Source: Psychrobacter coccoides
Lineage (GTDB): Bacteria; Pseudomonadota; Gammaproteobacteria; Pseudomonadales; Moraxellaceae
Assembly (NCBI RefSeq): GCF_017498085.1
Contig: NZ_JAGBKM010000018.1
Location: 1-64,000, forward strand
Direction: 5' to 3'
DNA length: 64,000 nt
Shown: positions 7,849 through 16,625 of the stretch, one piece after another
Layout: every line of letters starts with the position of its first letter
How positions within the stretch are numbered: position 1 is the stretch's first letter
Notes under the pieces: model-generated
Told to the model about the DNA's origin: nothing
Database searches by the model: none
What the model saw: the letters and a program-made list of their open reading frames with translations, nothing else
Program-made: the position numbers and the translations under genes

Positions 7849-8286
7849 CTAAGACGATAAGCTTTGTACCCATTGTACGATTTGATGACTTGGTAGCGCA
7901 CCTGACTGTCGGGCGATCTCTTTTCCGCCTTTAAAAGCCACCATCGTCGGTAAGCTACGTATATTGTAAGGGGCGGCGGCTTGTTCGTGCTTATCCGTTT
8001 GTAGCTTGGCAAATACCACTTCTGGCAGTTGCCCTGCCGCTTCTTTGAACTGCGGCGCCATCATGATACATGGCTGACACCAACTGGCCCAAAAATCAAC
8101 AATCGTTAAAACCTCATTTTTTTGGATGACTTTATTGACGGTTTGTGCTGTGAGCTCCTGCGGAGTGGCTGACAGTAACTCCTGACCACATTTGCCACAG
8201 TTGGGCTTGGCACTTAAGCGCGCACTTGGCACACGGTTGGTCGCTTGGCAGTGTGGGCAGACTAAATGCATACTCTGTTCACTCAT
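7849..8286 (-). CDS. trxC: Thioredoxin 2 (TrxC)
   Basis: A 145-residue cytoplasmic thioredoxin with the TrxC-specific N-terminal zinc ribbon (CPHC at about 10-13 and CGKC at about 31-34), followed by a thioredoxin fold. The redox motif is WASWCQPC rather than the usual WCGPC. The cis-Pro loop RSLPTMVAF is intact. It reduces protein disulfides and is often part of oxidative or sulfur stress responses. It lies 88 bp downstream of the DUF2892 gene on the same strand and may be read with the sulfur module. A strong terminator follows. Confidence 0.92.
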   Translation of the reverse strand: MSEQSMHLVCPHCQATNRVPSARLSAKPNCGKCGQELLSATPQELTAQTVNKVIQKNEVLTIVDFWASWCQPCIMMAPQFKEAAGQLPEVVFAKLQTDKHEQAAAPYNIRSLPTMVAFKGGKEIARQSGALPSHQIVQWVQSLSS

Positions 8287-8374
8287 AGAATCATTTCCTC
8301 TTAATCAGTAGCGGTCAGCTATCATCAATCAAAACAGTGTCTTTTATCAGCTCAATTAATGATAGCTGTTTCAC

Positions 8375-8560
8375 TTAGCGTTTGCAGGTATTGATACCAA
8401 GCATCGTGTATAAAGGACAAAAACGCAACAATCCTGTAAATAAAGGTATTAAGCCAATTGCGCCCCATAAGCTTTGATAATACACACCCAACGCAATAAT
8501 AATGATACCGGCTGCAATACGTAACACTCTCTCAGTATTTCCAATGTTTGCTTTCATCAC
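8375..8560 (-). CDS. DUF2892 (YgaP-like) inner-membrane protein
   Basis: A 61-residue protein with two membrane helices and the family pattern NIGNTERVLRIAAG near the N-terminus and GLLRFCPLYTMLGINTC at the C-terminus. The same module forms the membrane tail of rhodanese YgaP, and free-standing versions recur next to persulfide dioxygenases and BigR regulators. The two conserved Cys suggest thiol or sulfane-sulfur chemistry, but the function is not established. It is probably cotranscribed with the upstream metallo-hydrolase gene (101-bp gap). Confidence 0.85.
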   Translation of the reverse strand: MMKANIGNTERVLRIAAGIIIIALGVYYQSLWGAIGLIPLFTGLLRFCPLYTMLGINTCKR

Positions 8561-8661
8561 TAACTCCTTCAGTTTTCTTATTGAGGGCTTATTACAGACC
8601 AGTCATGAGCTTTGCAGCCTAGACCGGTATTGTTGTAAATGGTCTATCTATCACACTACTA

Positions 8662-9531
8662 TTACGTAAGCGCATTAATCGGTACTTTTAGATAGCGCAC
8701 GCCATTGTCTTCAGGCTGTGGCAGATGCCCTGCATCGATGTTGACTTGAACAGACGGTATGATCAGGCGTGGCATCGCAAGTGTGGCGTCACGGCGCTCA
8801 CGCATCTGCACAAACTCAGCTTCATTGATGCCATCTTTGACATGGATATTACCTAGCTTTTGGGCAGCGACACTGGTTGTTGGGCAGTGCTTACGACCTT
8901 TACTTGGATAGTCATGACACAGATACATCACGGTGTCCTCATCAAGTGCCAGCAGCCTTTGGATAGAGTGATATAGTGTTTTGGCGTCACCACCTGGAAA
9001 GTCGCAGCGTGCTGTCCCTACATCAGGCGCAAATAAGGTATCACCGACAAACACCACTGTTTTTTCATCATCAGCAGCGATATATGCCATGTCGGCAGGT
9101 GTATGCCCTGGCACGTGCATAGCAGTAATGGTAATATCACCAAGCGCTAGGGTATCGCCTTCGTCTGTCAAAATATCAAACTGACTGGCGTCGGTACGAA
9201 AGCTGGTATCGAAGTTAAAAATTTGTTTGAATATTTTTTGGACTTCGGTAATATGACAACCCATTACCAACTGTCCACCTAGTGTCTCTTTTAGATGGAT
9301 AGCACCTGACAGATGATCGGCATGTGCATGCGTCTCGATGATATATACCAACTCCCAATCATGCTCACGTACAAACTCAATCACTGTATCGACATCAGCC
9401 GTATTGGTATGTCCTGATTTGGCATCAAAATCCAAAACAGGGTCGATAACTGCGCATTGCTTATTTTTGGCGTCTACAAGTACGTGGGTATAGGTCTCTG
9501 TATCACTGTGCAAAAACGAATGGACTTCCAT
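8662..9531 (-). CDS. ETHE1/Blh-type MBL-fold hydrolase, probable persulfide dioxygenase
   Basis: A 289-residue metallo-beta-lactamase-fold protein. THAHADHLSGA gives the HxHxDH motif, MHVPGHTPADMAY the next His, and FVGDTLFAPDVGTARCDF the bridging Asp with the family's TARCDFPGG signature. The C-terminal YLCHDYPSKGR His completes the iron site. The TARCDFPGG and HDY motifs are typical of persulfide dioxygenases (GSSH to sulfite), and the divergent BigR-type regulator supports this. It lacks the N-terminal DUF442 domain of Blh fusion proteins, but two separate DUF442 genes lie downstream of the regulator. Confidence 0.9.
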   Translation of the reverse strand: MEVHSFLHSDTETYTHVLVDAKNKQCAVIDPVLDFDAKSGHTNTADVDTVIEFVREHDWELVYIIETHAHADHLSGAIHLKETLGGQLVMGCHITEVQKIFKQIFNFDTSFRTDASQFDILTDEGDTLALGDITITAMHVPGHTPADMAYIAADDEKTVVFVGDTLFAPDVGTARCDFPGGDAKTLYHSIQRLLALDEDTVMYLCHDYPSKGRKHCPTTSVAAQKLGNIHVKDGINEAEFVQMRERRDATLAMPRLIIPSVQVNIDAGHLPQPEDNGVRYLKVPINALT

Positions 9532-9781
9532 AGGTACCTCTCTATTTATATACTCTAATTTATTTATCTGCTTTAATATTTAGATTTAAATAATGATTGG
9601 TATTAATATAGCAACTACTATACACTTTATCAATTTATATAATGTAAATGAAGATAATTTGCTATATTCTGCTATACAATAGATAATTAACAACACATGA
9701 TCATCAATACTATAATGATCACTACAAATCAAACACCAATGCAGCGATGCTTTTTGCCGCTGTATATAGGAGCTCACTATT
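9532..9781. promoter_or_regulatory. Divergent promoter region, sulfur module
   Basis: A 250-bp, very A+T-rich gap between the metallo-hydrolase gene (minus) and the ArsR-type regulator (plus). It contains repeated GCTATA motifs around 9661-9677 and several imperfect AT palindromes. BigR/SqrR-type repressors normally bind the promoter they share with their target, so the operator is expected here. I cannot point to one certain dyad. Confidence 0.5.
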
Positions 9782-10177
9782 ATGACTTCTGTATCAGAAC
9801 TCAGCCCAACCTCAACCAACGATGCACTTAGTGCAGAAACAGAAACTCAAGACATGACTGGCTTTGCGCCGACAGATCTTGCCAAACAAATGCAGCAAGC
9901 CTCCATGCAAGCCAGTCAGCTACTTAAGTCACTGTCACATCCGGATCGTCTACTGCTCTTATGTCAGCTGACGCAAGGTGAATACTGCGTAGGCGAGCTT
10001 GAAGACTTGGTCGGTGTCGGACAGCCAAGCCTGTCACAACAACTGGGTATCTTGCGTAAAGATCAGCTGGTCTCGACCCGCCGTGAAGGCAAGCAAATCT
10101 ACTACAGTATCGCAAGCGATGATGCTTTAGCAGTCCTACAACTACTATATCAGCGCTTCTGTGCCAAGATAGACTAA
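9782..10177 (+). CDS. ArsR-family regulator, BigR/SqrR-like sulfane-sulfur sensor
   Basis: A 131-residue winged-helix repressor. The recognition region is VGQPSLSQQLGILRKDQLV, followed by the wing STRREGKQIYYSI. Cys61 (LLLLCQL), Cys69 and Cys127 (QRFCAK) are present. Cys61 and Cys127 are placed like the two Cys that form a tetrasulfide bridge in BigR and SqrR, whereas metal-binding ArsR motifs (ELCVCDL) are absent. It is divergent from a probable persulfide dioxygenase, which fits a reactive-sulfur sensor. The N-terminal extension of about 35 residues is unusually long and Ser/Thr-rich; a downstream start at Met25 or Met37 is possible. Confidence 0.87.
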   Translation: MTSVSELSPTSTNDALSAETETQDMTGFAPTDLAKQMQQASMQASQLLKSLSHPDRLLLLCQLTQGEYCVGELEDLVGVGQPSLSQQLGILRKDQLVSTRREGKQIYYSIASDDALAVLQLLYQRFCAKID

Positions 10178-10291
10178 TCGCTTGCCTAATACTTGCCTAA
10201 TAATAGTGATATTCGATGATAAACCTAAAGGTGCGCTAGTGATTGCCCATCTCTATGTCTGCCTTATTCCTTGATGTGATGATGAATTGAT

Positions 10292-12001
10292 ATGTCTTCT
10301 ATCGCTGCTCGCTTGATTCCTGCTTGGCTGCGTCAATACCAACTGACTGACCTACCGACTGATGTCGTCGCAGGGCTGGTAGTGGGCGTATTGGTCATCC
10401 CACAAAGTCTAGGCTATGCTGTCCTCGCAGGTCTGCCTCCGGTCTATGGCCTATATGCAGCGATCGTCCCTGTCATCGTCTATGCGTGGGCAGGCTCCAG
10501 TAACATACAAGCAGTCGGCCCAGTAGCCATCACTGCTATCATGACCGCCAGCAGCTTGTATCCCTATGCTGAACAGGGCTCTGAGCAGTACATATTGATG
10601 GCCAGTCTATTGGCGTTGATGGTTGGTGCTCTGCTGTGGATAGCAGGGCAGCTCAAACTTGGCTGGATTATGCAGTTTATCAGTCGCGGGGTCACAGCAG
10701 GGTTTGTCAGTGGTGCTGCCGTATTGATATTTGTCAGTCAGATCAAGTATCTAACCGACATTCCTATCTCAGGCAGTAGCTTGGTCGATTATGTAGGGAG
10801 TATGATCACGCAGACCAATCAGCTGCATCCACAAACACTGATCATTGGTGTGATTGCTTTTTGTCTTTTGGTTGCCAATCGTTATGGCAAAAAGTGGCTT
10901 TGGCACTCTTGGTTATCAGCGTCTTATGCTAAGTGGGCGGAGCGCTTGTTTCCGCTCATTTTACTGATTATCGCCATAGTCCTTAGCATGAGCTTACAAT
11001 GGGGTGCGCTTGGGGTGGCCATCATCGGTGAGATACCGCAAGGACTTCCAAGCTTTACGCTGCCGCCTATACCAGATGTTAGTGAAGCCCTAAATCTACT
11101 CCCAACCGCAGGACTGATGGCGCTAATTGCGTTTGTCTCGAGCAGTTCGGTCGCCAGCACGTATGCTCGTAAGCGTGGAGAGAGCTTTGATGCCAACCGT
11201 GAGCTAACAGGACTTGGGCTGGCTAATCTTGTTGGTGGGTTTTTTCAGAGCTTTGCCGTAGCAGGCGGGTTTTCTCGTACGGCCATCAACGTTGATTCTG
11301 GCGCAAAAACCCCGATCGCCAGTCTGGTCACTGTACTGGTCATGATAGCCGCTTTGGTAGCTTTTGGTAGCGCCCTTGCGCCTCTGCCCTATGCGTTACT
11401 TGGCGCCACGATCATGTCCTCTATCATCGGGCTGATTGATGTGGCGACATTAAGGTCGGCTTGGCAGCGTGATCGCTTGGATGCGCTGAGCTTTTTGGCA
11501 GCCTTTTTTGGGGTATTGATATTTGGGCTCAATACGGGCTTGGTCATTGGACTAATGGTGTCATTTGCCAGCTTGATTTTGCAATCCAGTCAGCCACATG
11601 TGGCTGTCGTCGGCCAACTGGGTGGCAGCGGACACTTTCGTAATATCAATCGTCATGATGTCGTTACTTTTACTAATTTATTGATATTACGCATTGATGA
11701 GAGTTTATTTTTTGGTAATAGCGAGTCTGTACATCGTCGTATCTTGCAAGCGACCAAAGACTATCCAAACGCCAAAGAGATCATCTTGATTATGGCGGCG
11801 GTCAACCACATTGACCTGACGGCACAGGAGATGCTTAGCACTCTTAATCAGGAGTTGGCAGAGCAAGACAAGCGCTTGCATTTTAGCTTTATTAAAGGCC
11901 CTGTCATGGATATTATTGGTCATACGCCGCTTATCAATGAGCTTTCTGGACAGGTCTACCTTAGTACCATAGAAGCGGTCAGAGACCTTGAAAAGGGCTA
12001 A
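10292..12001 (+). CDS. SulP-family anion transporter with STAS domain
   Basis: A 569-residue inner-membrane SLC26/SulP protein. The N-terminal sulfate-transporter signature (VVGVLVIPQSLGYAVLAGLP) is followed by about 12 to 14 helices. The family motif SRTAINVDSGAKTP occurs at about 330, and a cytoplasmic STAS domain occupies about 440-560. It follows the BigR-type regulator by 114 bp, so it likely handles sulfate or sulfite produced by persulfide oxidation. Direction and substrate are inferred; bicarbonate is an alternative for the SulP family. Confidence 0.9.
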   Translation: MSSIAARLIPAWLRQYQLTDLPTDVVAGLVVGVLVIPQSLGYAVLAGLPPVYGLYAAIVPVIVYAWAGSSNIQAVGPVAITAIMTASSLYPYAEQGSEQYILMASLLALMVGALLWIAGQLKLGWIMQFISRGVTAGFVSGAAVLIFVSQIKYLTDIPISGSSLVDYVGSMITQTNQLHPQTLIIGVIAFCLLVANRYGKKWLWHSWLSASYAKWAERLFPLILLIIAIVLSMSLQWGALGVAIIGEIPQGLPSFTLPPIPDVSEALNLLPTAGLMALIAFVSSSSVASTYARKRGESFDANRELTGLGLANLVGGFFQSFAVAGGFSRTAINVDSGAKTPIASLVTVLVMIAALVAFGSALAPLPYALLGATIMSSIIGLIDVATLRSAWQRDRLDALSFLAAFFGVLIFGLNTGLVIGLMVSFASLILQSSQPHVAVVGQLGGSGHFRNINRHDVVTFTNLLILRIDESLFFGNSESVHRRILQATKDYPNAKEIILIMAAVNHIDLTAQEMLSTLNQELAEQDKRLHFSFIKGPVMDIIGHTPLINELSGQVYLSTIEAVRDLEKG

Positions 12002-12224
12002 TCATTATTCAGGCTTATTAGGATTGTCAGCAGCGTGACAGTAAAACTGTACCAACTATAAACATACAATAGTTGTGGTCAGTAGGAAAATATCGTTATG
12101 ATAAGTGTTATATTATGCTAGATTGGCACTCTATCGCTAGCGTTGATACTTGATAAGCTCAGCGCTTTATCGTAGATGGCTAGCCAACTATTGAACTTTT
12201 TTAAACTCATAACTGATATTACTT

Positions 12225-12551
12225 ATGACTGATGATTTAACGATTTACAGGCAGATCTACCCCCATCAATGTATTAAAATTGCTGAGCTGGGGTATCGAT
12301 CAGTACTGAATGTGCGCCCTGATGACGAAGCAGACATGCAGCCCAACAGCTGTGACTTTACTGTAGCGACTGAACGGGCTAACCTAACTTATCATTATCT
12401 ACCATTCGATGATGAGCGCCTGAGTACGATGACTGTGGAGCAGTTTGCGACCTACTATCACGCCATGCCCAAACCTATATTAATGTTCTGTGGTACTGGC
12501 GCACGTGCAAAGCTGCTGTATCAAAGTGCGCTTATGCAAGGCCTATTGTAG
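12225..12551 (+). CDS. DUF442 / TIGR01244-type sulfurtransferase-like protein, paralog 1
   Basis: A 108-residue protein with the DUF442 (beta-lactamase-hydrolase-like phosphatase/rhodanese) fold pattern. It opens with IYRQIYPHQ, carries YRSVLNVRPDDEADMQP, and has a Cys loop FCGTGARA. The loop fits the C-x-x-G-x-R rhodanese/phosphatase pattern, but Gly follows the Cys where paralog 2 has Arg. No clear ribosome-binding site precedes the ATG. It lies 223 bp after the SulP gene and 198 bp before paralog 2. It may act in sulfane-sulfur transfer as in Blh fusions; that is an inference from context. Confidence 0.8.
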   Translation: MTDDLTIYRQIYPHQCIKIAELGYRSVLNVRPDDEADMQPNSCDFTVATERANLTYHYLPFDDERLSTMTVEQFATYYHAMPKPILMFCGTGARAKLLYQSALMQGLL

Positions 12552-12749
12552 GCTTTTATAGGTAAAAATAAGCCGCAGATATGTCTGACTGACACCGGAG
12601 TAATTGCAGCACATATATGCTTCTTACGCCCCACTATACTTTATAGGCCTTTAAGCTTTATAAGCACTTAAAAACAATAGATACTTAAAGAGAATAACGC
12701 TTTAAACGCTATAACCACCTTTAAATAAACTGATAAAAAAGGAGCTCTT

Positions 12750-13082
12750 ATGAGCCACCAAGTGAGTATTGCTGGACAAATCACCCCTGATCAGGTGCCA
12801 ACGATTGCTGAAAACGGTTTTAAAACCATCATCAACAACCGTCCTGATGGTGAGGAGCCAGGACAACCAACCAGCGCTGATATCGCTGCTGCTGCCAAGC
12901 AAGCGGGCATTGCGTATAAAGAAATATCATTTGCAGGTAGTGAGCTCAATCAAACGCATGTCGAACGGTTTGCTGAGTTTTTTAACGAGGCTGAGCAGCC
13001 TATCTTGATATTTTGCCGTACAGGCAACCGCTCATCAGGCATCTATGAAGCGGCTAAGCAGATGGACTTGTTGGATGACTAA
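12750..13082 (+). CDS. DUF442 / TIGR01244-type sulfurtransferase-like protein, paralog 2
   Basis: A 110-residue protein with the canonical DUF442 features: the VSIAGQITPDQV opening, FKTIINNRPDGEEPGQP, and an active loop FCRTGNRS. It is the better conserved of the two tandem paralogs and has a good AAGGAG ribosome-binding site. In Blh-type fusions this domain precedes the persulfide dioxygenase domain and acts as a rhodanese-like sulfurtransferase. Here the two functions are separate genes in one locus. A likely terminator follows. Confidence 0.85.
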   Translation: MSHQVSIAGQITPDQVPTIAENGFKTIINNRPDGEEPGQPTSADIAAAAKQAGIAYKEISFAGSELNQTHVERFAEFFNEAEQPILIFCRTGNRSSGIYEAAKQMDLLDD

Positions 13083-13117
13083 CTGATCACATGTCTTAAC
13101 GATTGACTTTGCTATAA

Positions 13118-13149
13118 AATAGTAGGCCCATGTAATGATATGGGCTTTT
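13118..13149 (+). terminator. Terminator after the second DUF442 gene
   Basis: GCCCAT and ATGGGC (13126-13131 and 13140-13145) form a stem extended by weaker A/T pairing and followed by TTTTA. Confidence 0.6.
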
Positions 13150-13273
13150 ATACTATTTAAGGCATATGGATTAAGGCATATTGAACCTACTTATGATCAC
13201 TGCATTACCACAAGGAATGTGATCACTTAAAAAGTCACTTTATGATGACCTTTAATTTTACAAGGACTGTTTC

Positions 13274-14134
13274 ATGAGTAATACCGTATTGGCTTTACTC
13301 CCATTGGCGCTCGCCTATATCATGTTTACTTTAGGAACAGGATTAAAACCTAGCGACTTCAAGGTTATCATTAATCATCCTAAAGCATTTTTTGTTGGTT
13401 TGATTAACCAAGTCATCTTCGTACCCTTAGTTGCTTTGGCCATAATTTTAGTGATGGGTCCACCGCCTGCCATTGCTTTTGGTATCTTGCTGATTAGCTT
13501 TTGTCCGGGTGGCGTGACCAGCAACATGCTGACCTATTATGCCAAGGGCAACGTTGCTCTATCCATTGCGCTGACTGGCGTGGTCAGTTTGCTATCAGTC
13601 ATTACTTTACCTGTTTTTATCACTCTGGCATTTAACCACTTTATGCAAGATCAAGCGGGCTCTATTAGCGCAGTCAAGATTGGTATGGTGATGTTTTTGC
13701 TGACGACTTTGCCTGTTTCCTTAGGTATGTTTGCGCGGCATAAGTTCAATCGACTGATGATACGTAAAAGCGGTATGCTAAATGGTTTAGCCAGCCTATT
13801 TTTTGTGTTGGTCGTCCTCGCCGCTATGATCTCTAATTGGGCGCTTCTAAAATCACAATTAAACTCCATGGGACTTGAGCTGATGCTCATCATTATGGCT
13901 TTATTTGTATTGAGTATCTTGACGTCTAAAGCCTTTAGGTTGAGTTGGTTTGATACTAAGACCATCTCTATAGAAACCAGTATTCAAAACAGTACCACTG
14001 CGATTACTTTAGCGCCCATTATTATGGGTTCCACTGTAGGCTTACCGGCTATCGCTTTGCCTGCTGCTGTCTATGGCGTGCTCATGTATGTGATTGCGTT
14101 GCCAGTGATTGCGCTCATCCGTAACAAAAACTGA
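13274..14134 (+). CDS. Bile acid:sodium symporter (BASS) family protein
   Basis: A 286-residue integral membrane protein with about nine to ten helices and the family motif ISFCPGGVTSNMLTYYAKGN in the first half, plus the SIQNSTTAITLAPI crossover motif in the second. Bacterial BASS proteins move organic acids, pantoate or other anions with sodium; this one's substrate is unknown. It could be part of the neighbouring sulfur module, but it has its own leader (191-bp gap) and terminator. Confidence 0.85.
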   Translation: MSNTVLALLPLALAYIMFTLGTGLKPSDFKVIINHPKAFFVGLINQVIFVPLVALAIILVMGPPPAIAFGILLISFCPGGVTSNMLTYYAKGNVALSIALTGVVSLLSVITLPVFITLAFNHFMQDQAGSISAVKIGMVMFLLTTLPVSLGMFARHKFNRLMIRKSGMLNGLASLFFVLVVLAAMISNWALLKSQLNSMGLELMLIIMALFVLSILTSKAFRLSWFDTKTISIETSIQNSTTAITLAPIIMGSTVGLPAIALPAAVYGVLMYVIALPVIALIRNKN

Positions 14135-14147
14135 GTCTACCTAACGC

Positions 14148-14176
14148 AAAAAGCCACCTCTTAGAGGTGGCTTTTT
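14148..14176. terminator. Bidirectional terminator
   Basis: The 13-bp perfect stem AAAAAGCCACCTC / GAGGTGGCTTTTT lies between the convergent BASS and ahpF genes. Confidence 0.9.
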
Positions 14177-14200
14177 AAACTAACATTAGAGCTGATTGGC

Positions 14201-15778
14201 TTACTGCATAACCAAGTATTCAAACGCTGACAATGCTGCTTTACTACCCTCACCCATCGCAATATTGATCTGTTTGAACGGTACAGTGGTCACATCACCA
14301 CAAGCGAAGATACCTTTGCGATCTGTACGGCAGCGCTCATCAATCTCAATCTCACCAAAGCGATTTAGATCGACAAAGCCTTTGACAAAATCAGTATTCG
14401 GCATCAAACCAATCTGGACAAACACCCCTGACAAATCACGCTCATGCATCTCTTCTGTGCTACGATCTTGGTAGACGATAGAAGTCACCTTGCCATCAGT
14501 CGCCTTGATCTCTTGGGTTGCCGCATTAGTGATAAACTCGATATTGTCTTGTTCTTTGGCTTTATTGATCAATACCTGATCAGCTTTTAGCTCATCAGCG
14601 AACTCGAGTACGGTCACATGATTGACGATACCTGCCAAATCAAGGGCTGCTTCTATACCTGAGTTACCGCCGCCGATGACAGAGATGTCTTTACCTTTAA
14701 AGAAAGGCCCATCACAGTGTGCACAGTAAGCCACGCCCTTACCGATGTTTTCTTCCTCCCCTGGAACACCAAGCTTACGCCACTGTGCACCGGTCGCAAG
14801 AATAATACTACGGGTCTCAAATGTCTCACCGGTATTGAGATGGATGCTGTAGTTTTCTTCTACGGTTTCGCCGATCTCCTTGACACTGACATGCTCTTTT
14901 AGAGTAATGTCGTATTCATGCAAGTGTTTTTCAAAGTTGGCTGACAACTCATTACCCGTCGTCAAGGGTACAGAAATCAAGTTTTCGATATCTTGCGTGT
15001 CTTTGACCTGTCCACCAATACGATCAGCGACCATGGTTACTTTTAGGCCTTTACGCGCTGTATAAATTGCCGCAGCCACGCCAGCAGGACCGGCACCGAT
15101 AATCGTCACGTCTTGCTGCTCTAACTGCTCAGCATCAGCGTCCGCCTCACTCAGTAGATCAGGGAACTGCTCTTGTAGCTTTTCAATCAGTTTAGCCGTA
15201 TCGATCAAGCCATTAGCGAACGGTTCACCATTCAAAAATACCGCTGGTACACCTTGGATATTATTCGCCTCTACTTGCTCCTGAAACAGCGCCCCATCGA
15301 TCATCTCATTACTGATGCCATCGTTGAGTAGAGAAAACTGGTTTAGCGCTTGCACGACTTCTGGACAGCTGTGGCAAGACAGTGACACATAAGTCTGAAA
15401 CACTAACGGCTTTTGAATACGCTTAATCAGACTTTGAATGCCTTCGTCTAGCTTTAGGGTATGACCACCAGCCTGCAGAATGGCCAAAATCAGCGAGGTG
15501 AACTCATGACCACCTGGGATACCACTAAATACGATACCTGTATCAACTAAAGCACCATCGATATGACTAAGTACCGCAAAACTAATCGGACTTGGTAAGC
15601 TGTCATCATTGGTGTCGGCATCGAAGTTAATCTTATCGGTAGTGCCTGCGATTTTGGTTAAAAAATCAATCAGCTCACCGCGTTTTTCATGCTCACCACT
15701 GCCCAATACAAAGCTGATTGGGCGGGTCATGTTTTCGCTATAGCTTTTAACGGCGTCTAATAAACTTTGATCTATCAT
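14201..15778 (-). CDS. ahpF: Alkyl hydroperoxide reductase subunit F
   Basis: A 525-residue flavoprotein disulfide reductase that passes electrons from NAD(P)H to AhpC. The N-terminal tandem thioredoxin-like region carries CHSC near residue 132. It is followed by the FAD motif IIGAGPAGVAAA (about 228), the redox pair CAHCDGPFF (about 350), the second nucleotide motif VIGGGNSGIEAAL, and the C-terminal GIFACGDVTT. Length and order match E. coli AhpF. It is transcribed away from the ydcH-like gene. ahpC is not adjacent but lies 1.1 kb upstream on the same strand. Confidence 0.95.
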   Translation of the reverse strand: MIDQSLLDAVKSYSENMTRPISFVLGSGEHEKRGELIDFLTKIAGTTDKINFDADTNDDSLPSPISFAVLSHIDGALVDTGIVFSGIPGGHEFTSLILAILQAGGHTLKLDEGIQSLIKRIQKPLVFQTYVSLSCHSCPEVVQALNQFSLLNDGISNEMIDGALFQEQVEANNIQGVPAVFLNGEPFANGLIDTAKLIEKLQEQFPDLLSEADADAEQLEQQDVTIIGAGPAGVAAAIYTARKGLKVTMVADRIGGQVKDTQDIENLISVPLTTGNELSANFEKHLHEYDITLKEHVSVKEIGETVEENYSIHLNTGETFETRSIILATGAQWRKLGVPGEEENIGKGVAYCAHCDGPFFKGKDISVIGGGNSGIEAALDLAGIVNHVTVLEFADELKADQVLINKAKEQDNIEFITNAATQEIKATDGKVTSIVYQDRSTEEMHERDLSGVFVQIGLMPNTDFVKGFVDLNRFGEIEIDERCRTDRKGIFACGDVTTVPFKQINIAMGEGSKAALSAFEYLVMQ

Positions 15779-16208
15779 GTTTGTTCCTCATTATTACTGT
15801 ATATGTAACGGCAACGGTAATATTGCACGTTCAAATCTGATTTATTTATTACTGATAATAGTATTAAAAATGTGATAGGCAGTATGCTTTTGCCTTTTGA
15901 TGTCTCTATTATCATAGGTTTGAAGGGTTTGAGCAAGCTGAGAAATTTAAACCTTAAGTTTTATAAAACCAATCGATATCCTTGACTATTAATTAAAATT
16001 AAAACTATATAAAAACGATGGGCATGGTATCCATGGTCTTTTTTCGCTACAATCAAATGGAGCTAATAAGAAAGATTCTTATTTGTTTCGCACCCTCATT
16101 GATGCCAGTGTTTGAGTCATTCACTACCAGATACCTCATGACACTGCGTCAATACGTTACCTACATAGGCCAGTTTTATGTAAACGTTTAACTATCAAGG
16201 ATGAACAT
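15779..16208. promoter_or_regulatory. Divergent promoter region between ahpF and the ydcH-like gene
   Basis: 430 bp, A+T-rich. It contains a 3-nt-loop inverted repeat AATAAGAA / TTCTTATT at 16065-16083 and an ATGG/CCAT dyad near 16025. OxyR control of ahpF is expected, but I find no convincing OxyR-type array of ATAG/CTAT half-sites. Confidence 0.45.
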
Positions 16209-16451
16209 ATGAGAAAGACAGATACCCTGCAAGACAACAGAGATATCATCGCTAAGCTTAAACAAACAGACAGCCACTTTGCTGTTATTTTTGATGAGCA
16301 CACGACACTTGATCAGCAGATTAACCAACTAGAAAAAGATAGGGTCAAGCACGCCAGTCGTGATGAAGAGATTGAACACATGAAACGCCGAAAGCTACAG
16401 CTCAAAGACGAGATATACAAGATGATCGATAAAAATAAAAATACAGTCTAG
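16209..16451 (+). CDS. YdcH-like (DUF465) small protein
   Basis: An 80-residue, highly charged protein with a predicted helical hairpin. The pattern HFAVIFDEHTTLDQQINQLE followed by EEIEHMKRRKLQLKDEIY is the DUF465/YdcH signature, although the N-terminal part is longer than usual. The function is unknown. It lies between ahpF and ahpC in the opposite direction. A MITE copy abuts the TAG stop codon, starting 2 bp after it. Confidence 0.82.
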   Translation: MRKTDTLQDNRDIIAKLKQTDSHFAVIFDEHTTLDQQINQLEKDRVKHASRDEEIEHMKRRKLQLKDEIYKMIDKNKNTV

Positions 16452-16452
16452 C

Positions 16453-16625
16453 TAGGGCGTGTCTTCATTTTAAAAATAGTCATAAAAATGAGATAAATTG
16501 CTGTCAGACAAGGAAAATGACGCAGATAATATCGGGATATTAACCAGTTATTTGACGCAGTATGACAAAATTTAGCCATTTTTAGCCCATTTAGATATCA
16601 TCATTTGAATTGAAGACACGCTCTA
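16453..16625. repeat. MITE-like foldback element, copy 2 (173 bp)
   Basis: Nearly identical to copy 1 throughout. The left end is TAGGGCGTGTCTTCA; the right end has one change (CGCTCTA for CGCCCTA). TA is at both edges. It starts 2 bp after the stop codon of the ydcH-like gene and therefore becomes the 3' untranslated region of that message. Confidence 0.88.

Noticed and set aside
9661-9677. GCTATA repeats as BigR operator
   Set aside because: They are short, low-complexity AT motifs without a clear dyad; not enough for a site call.
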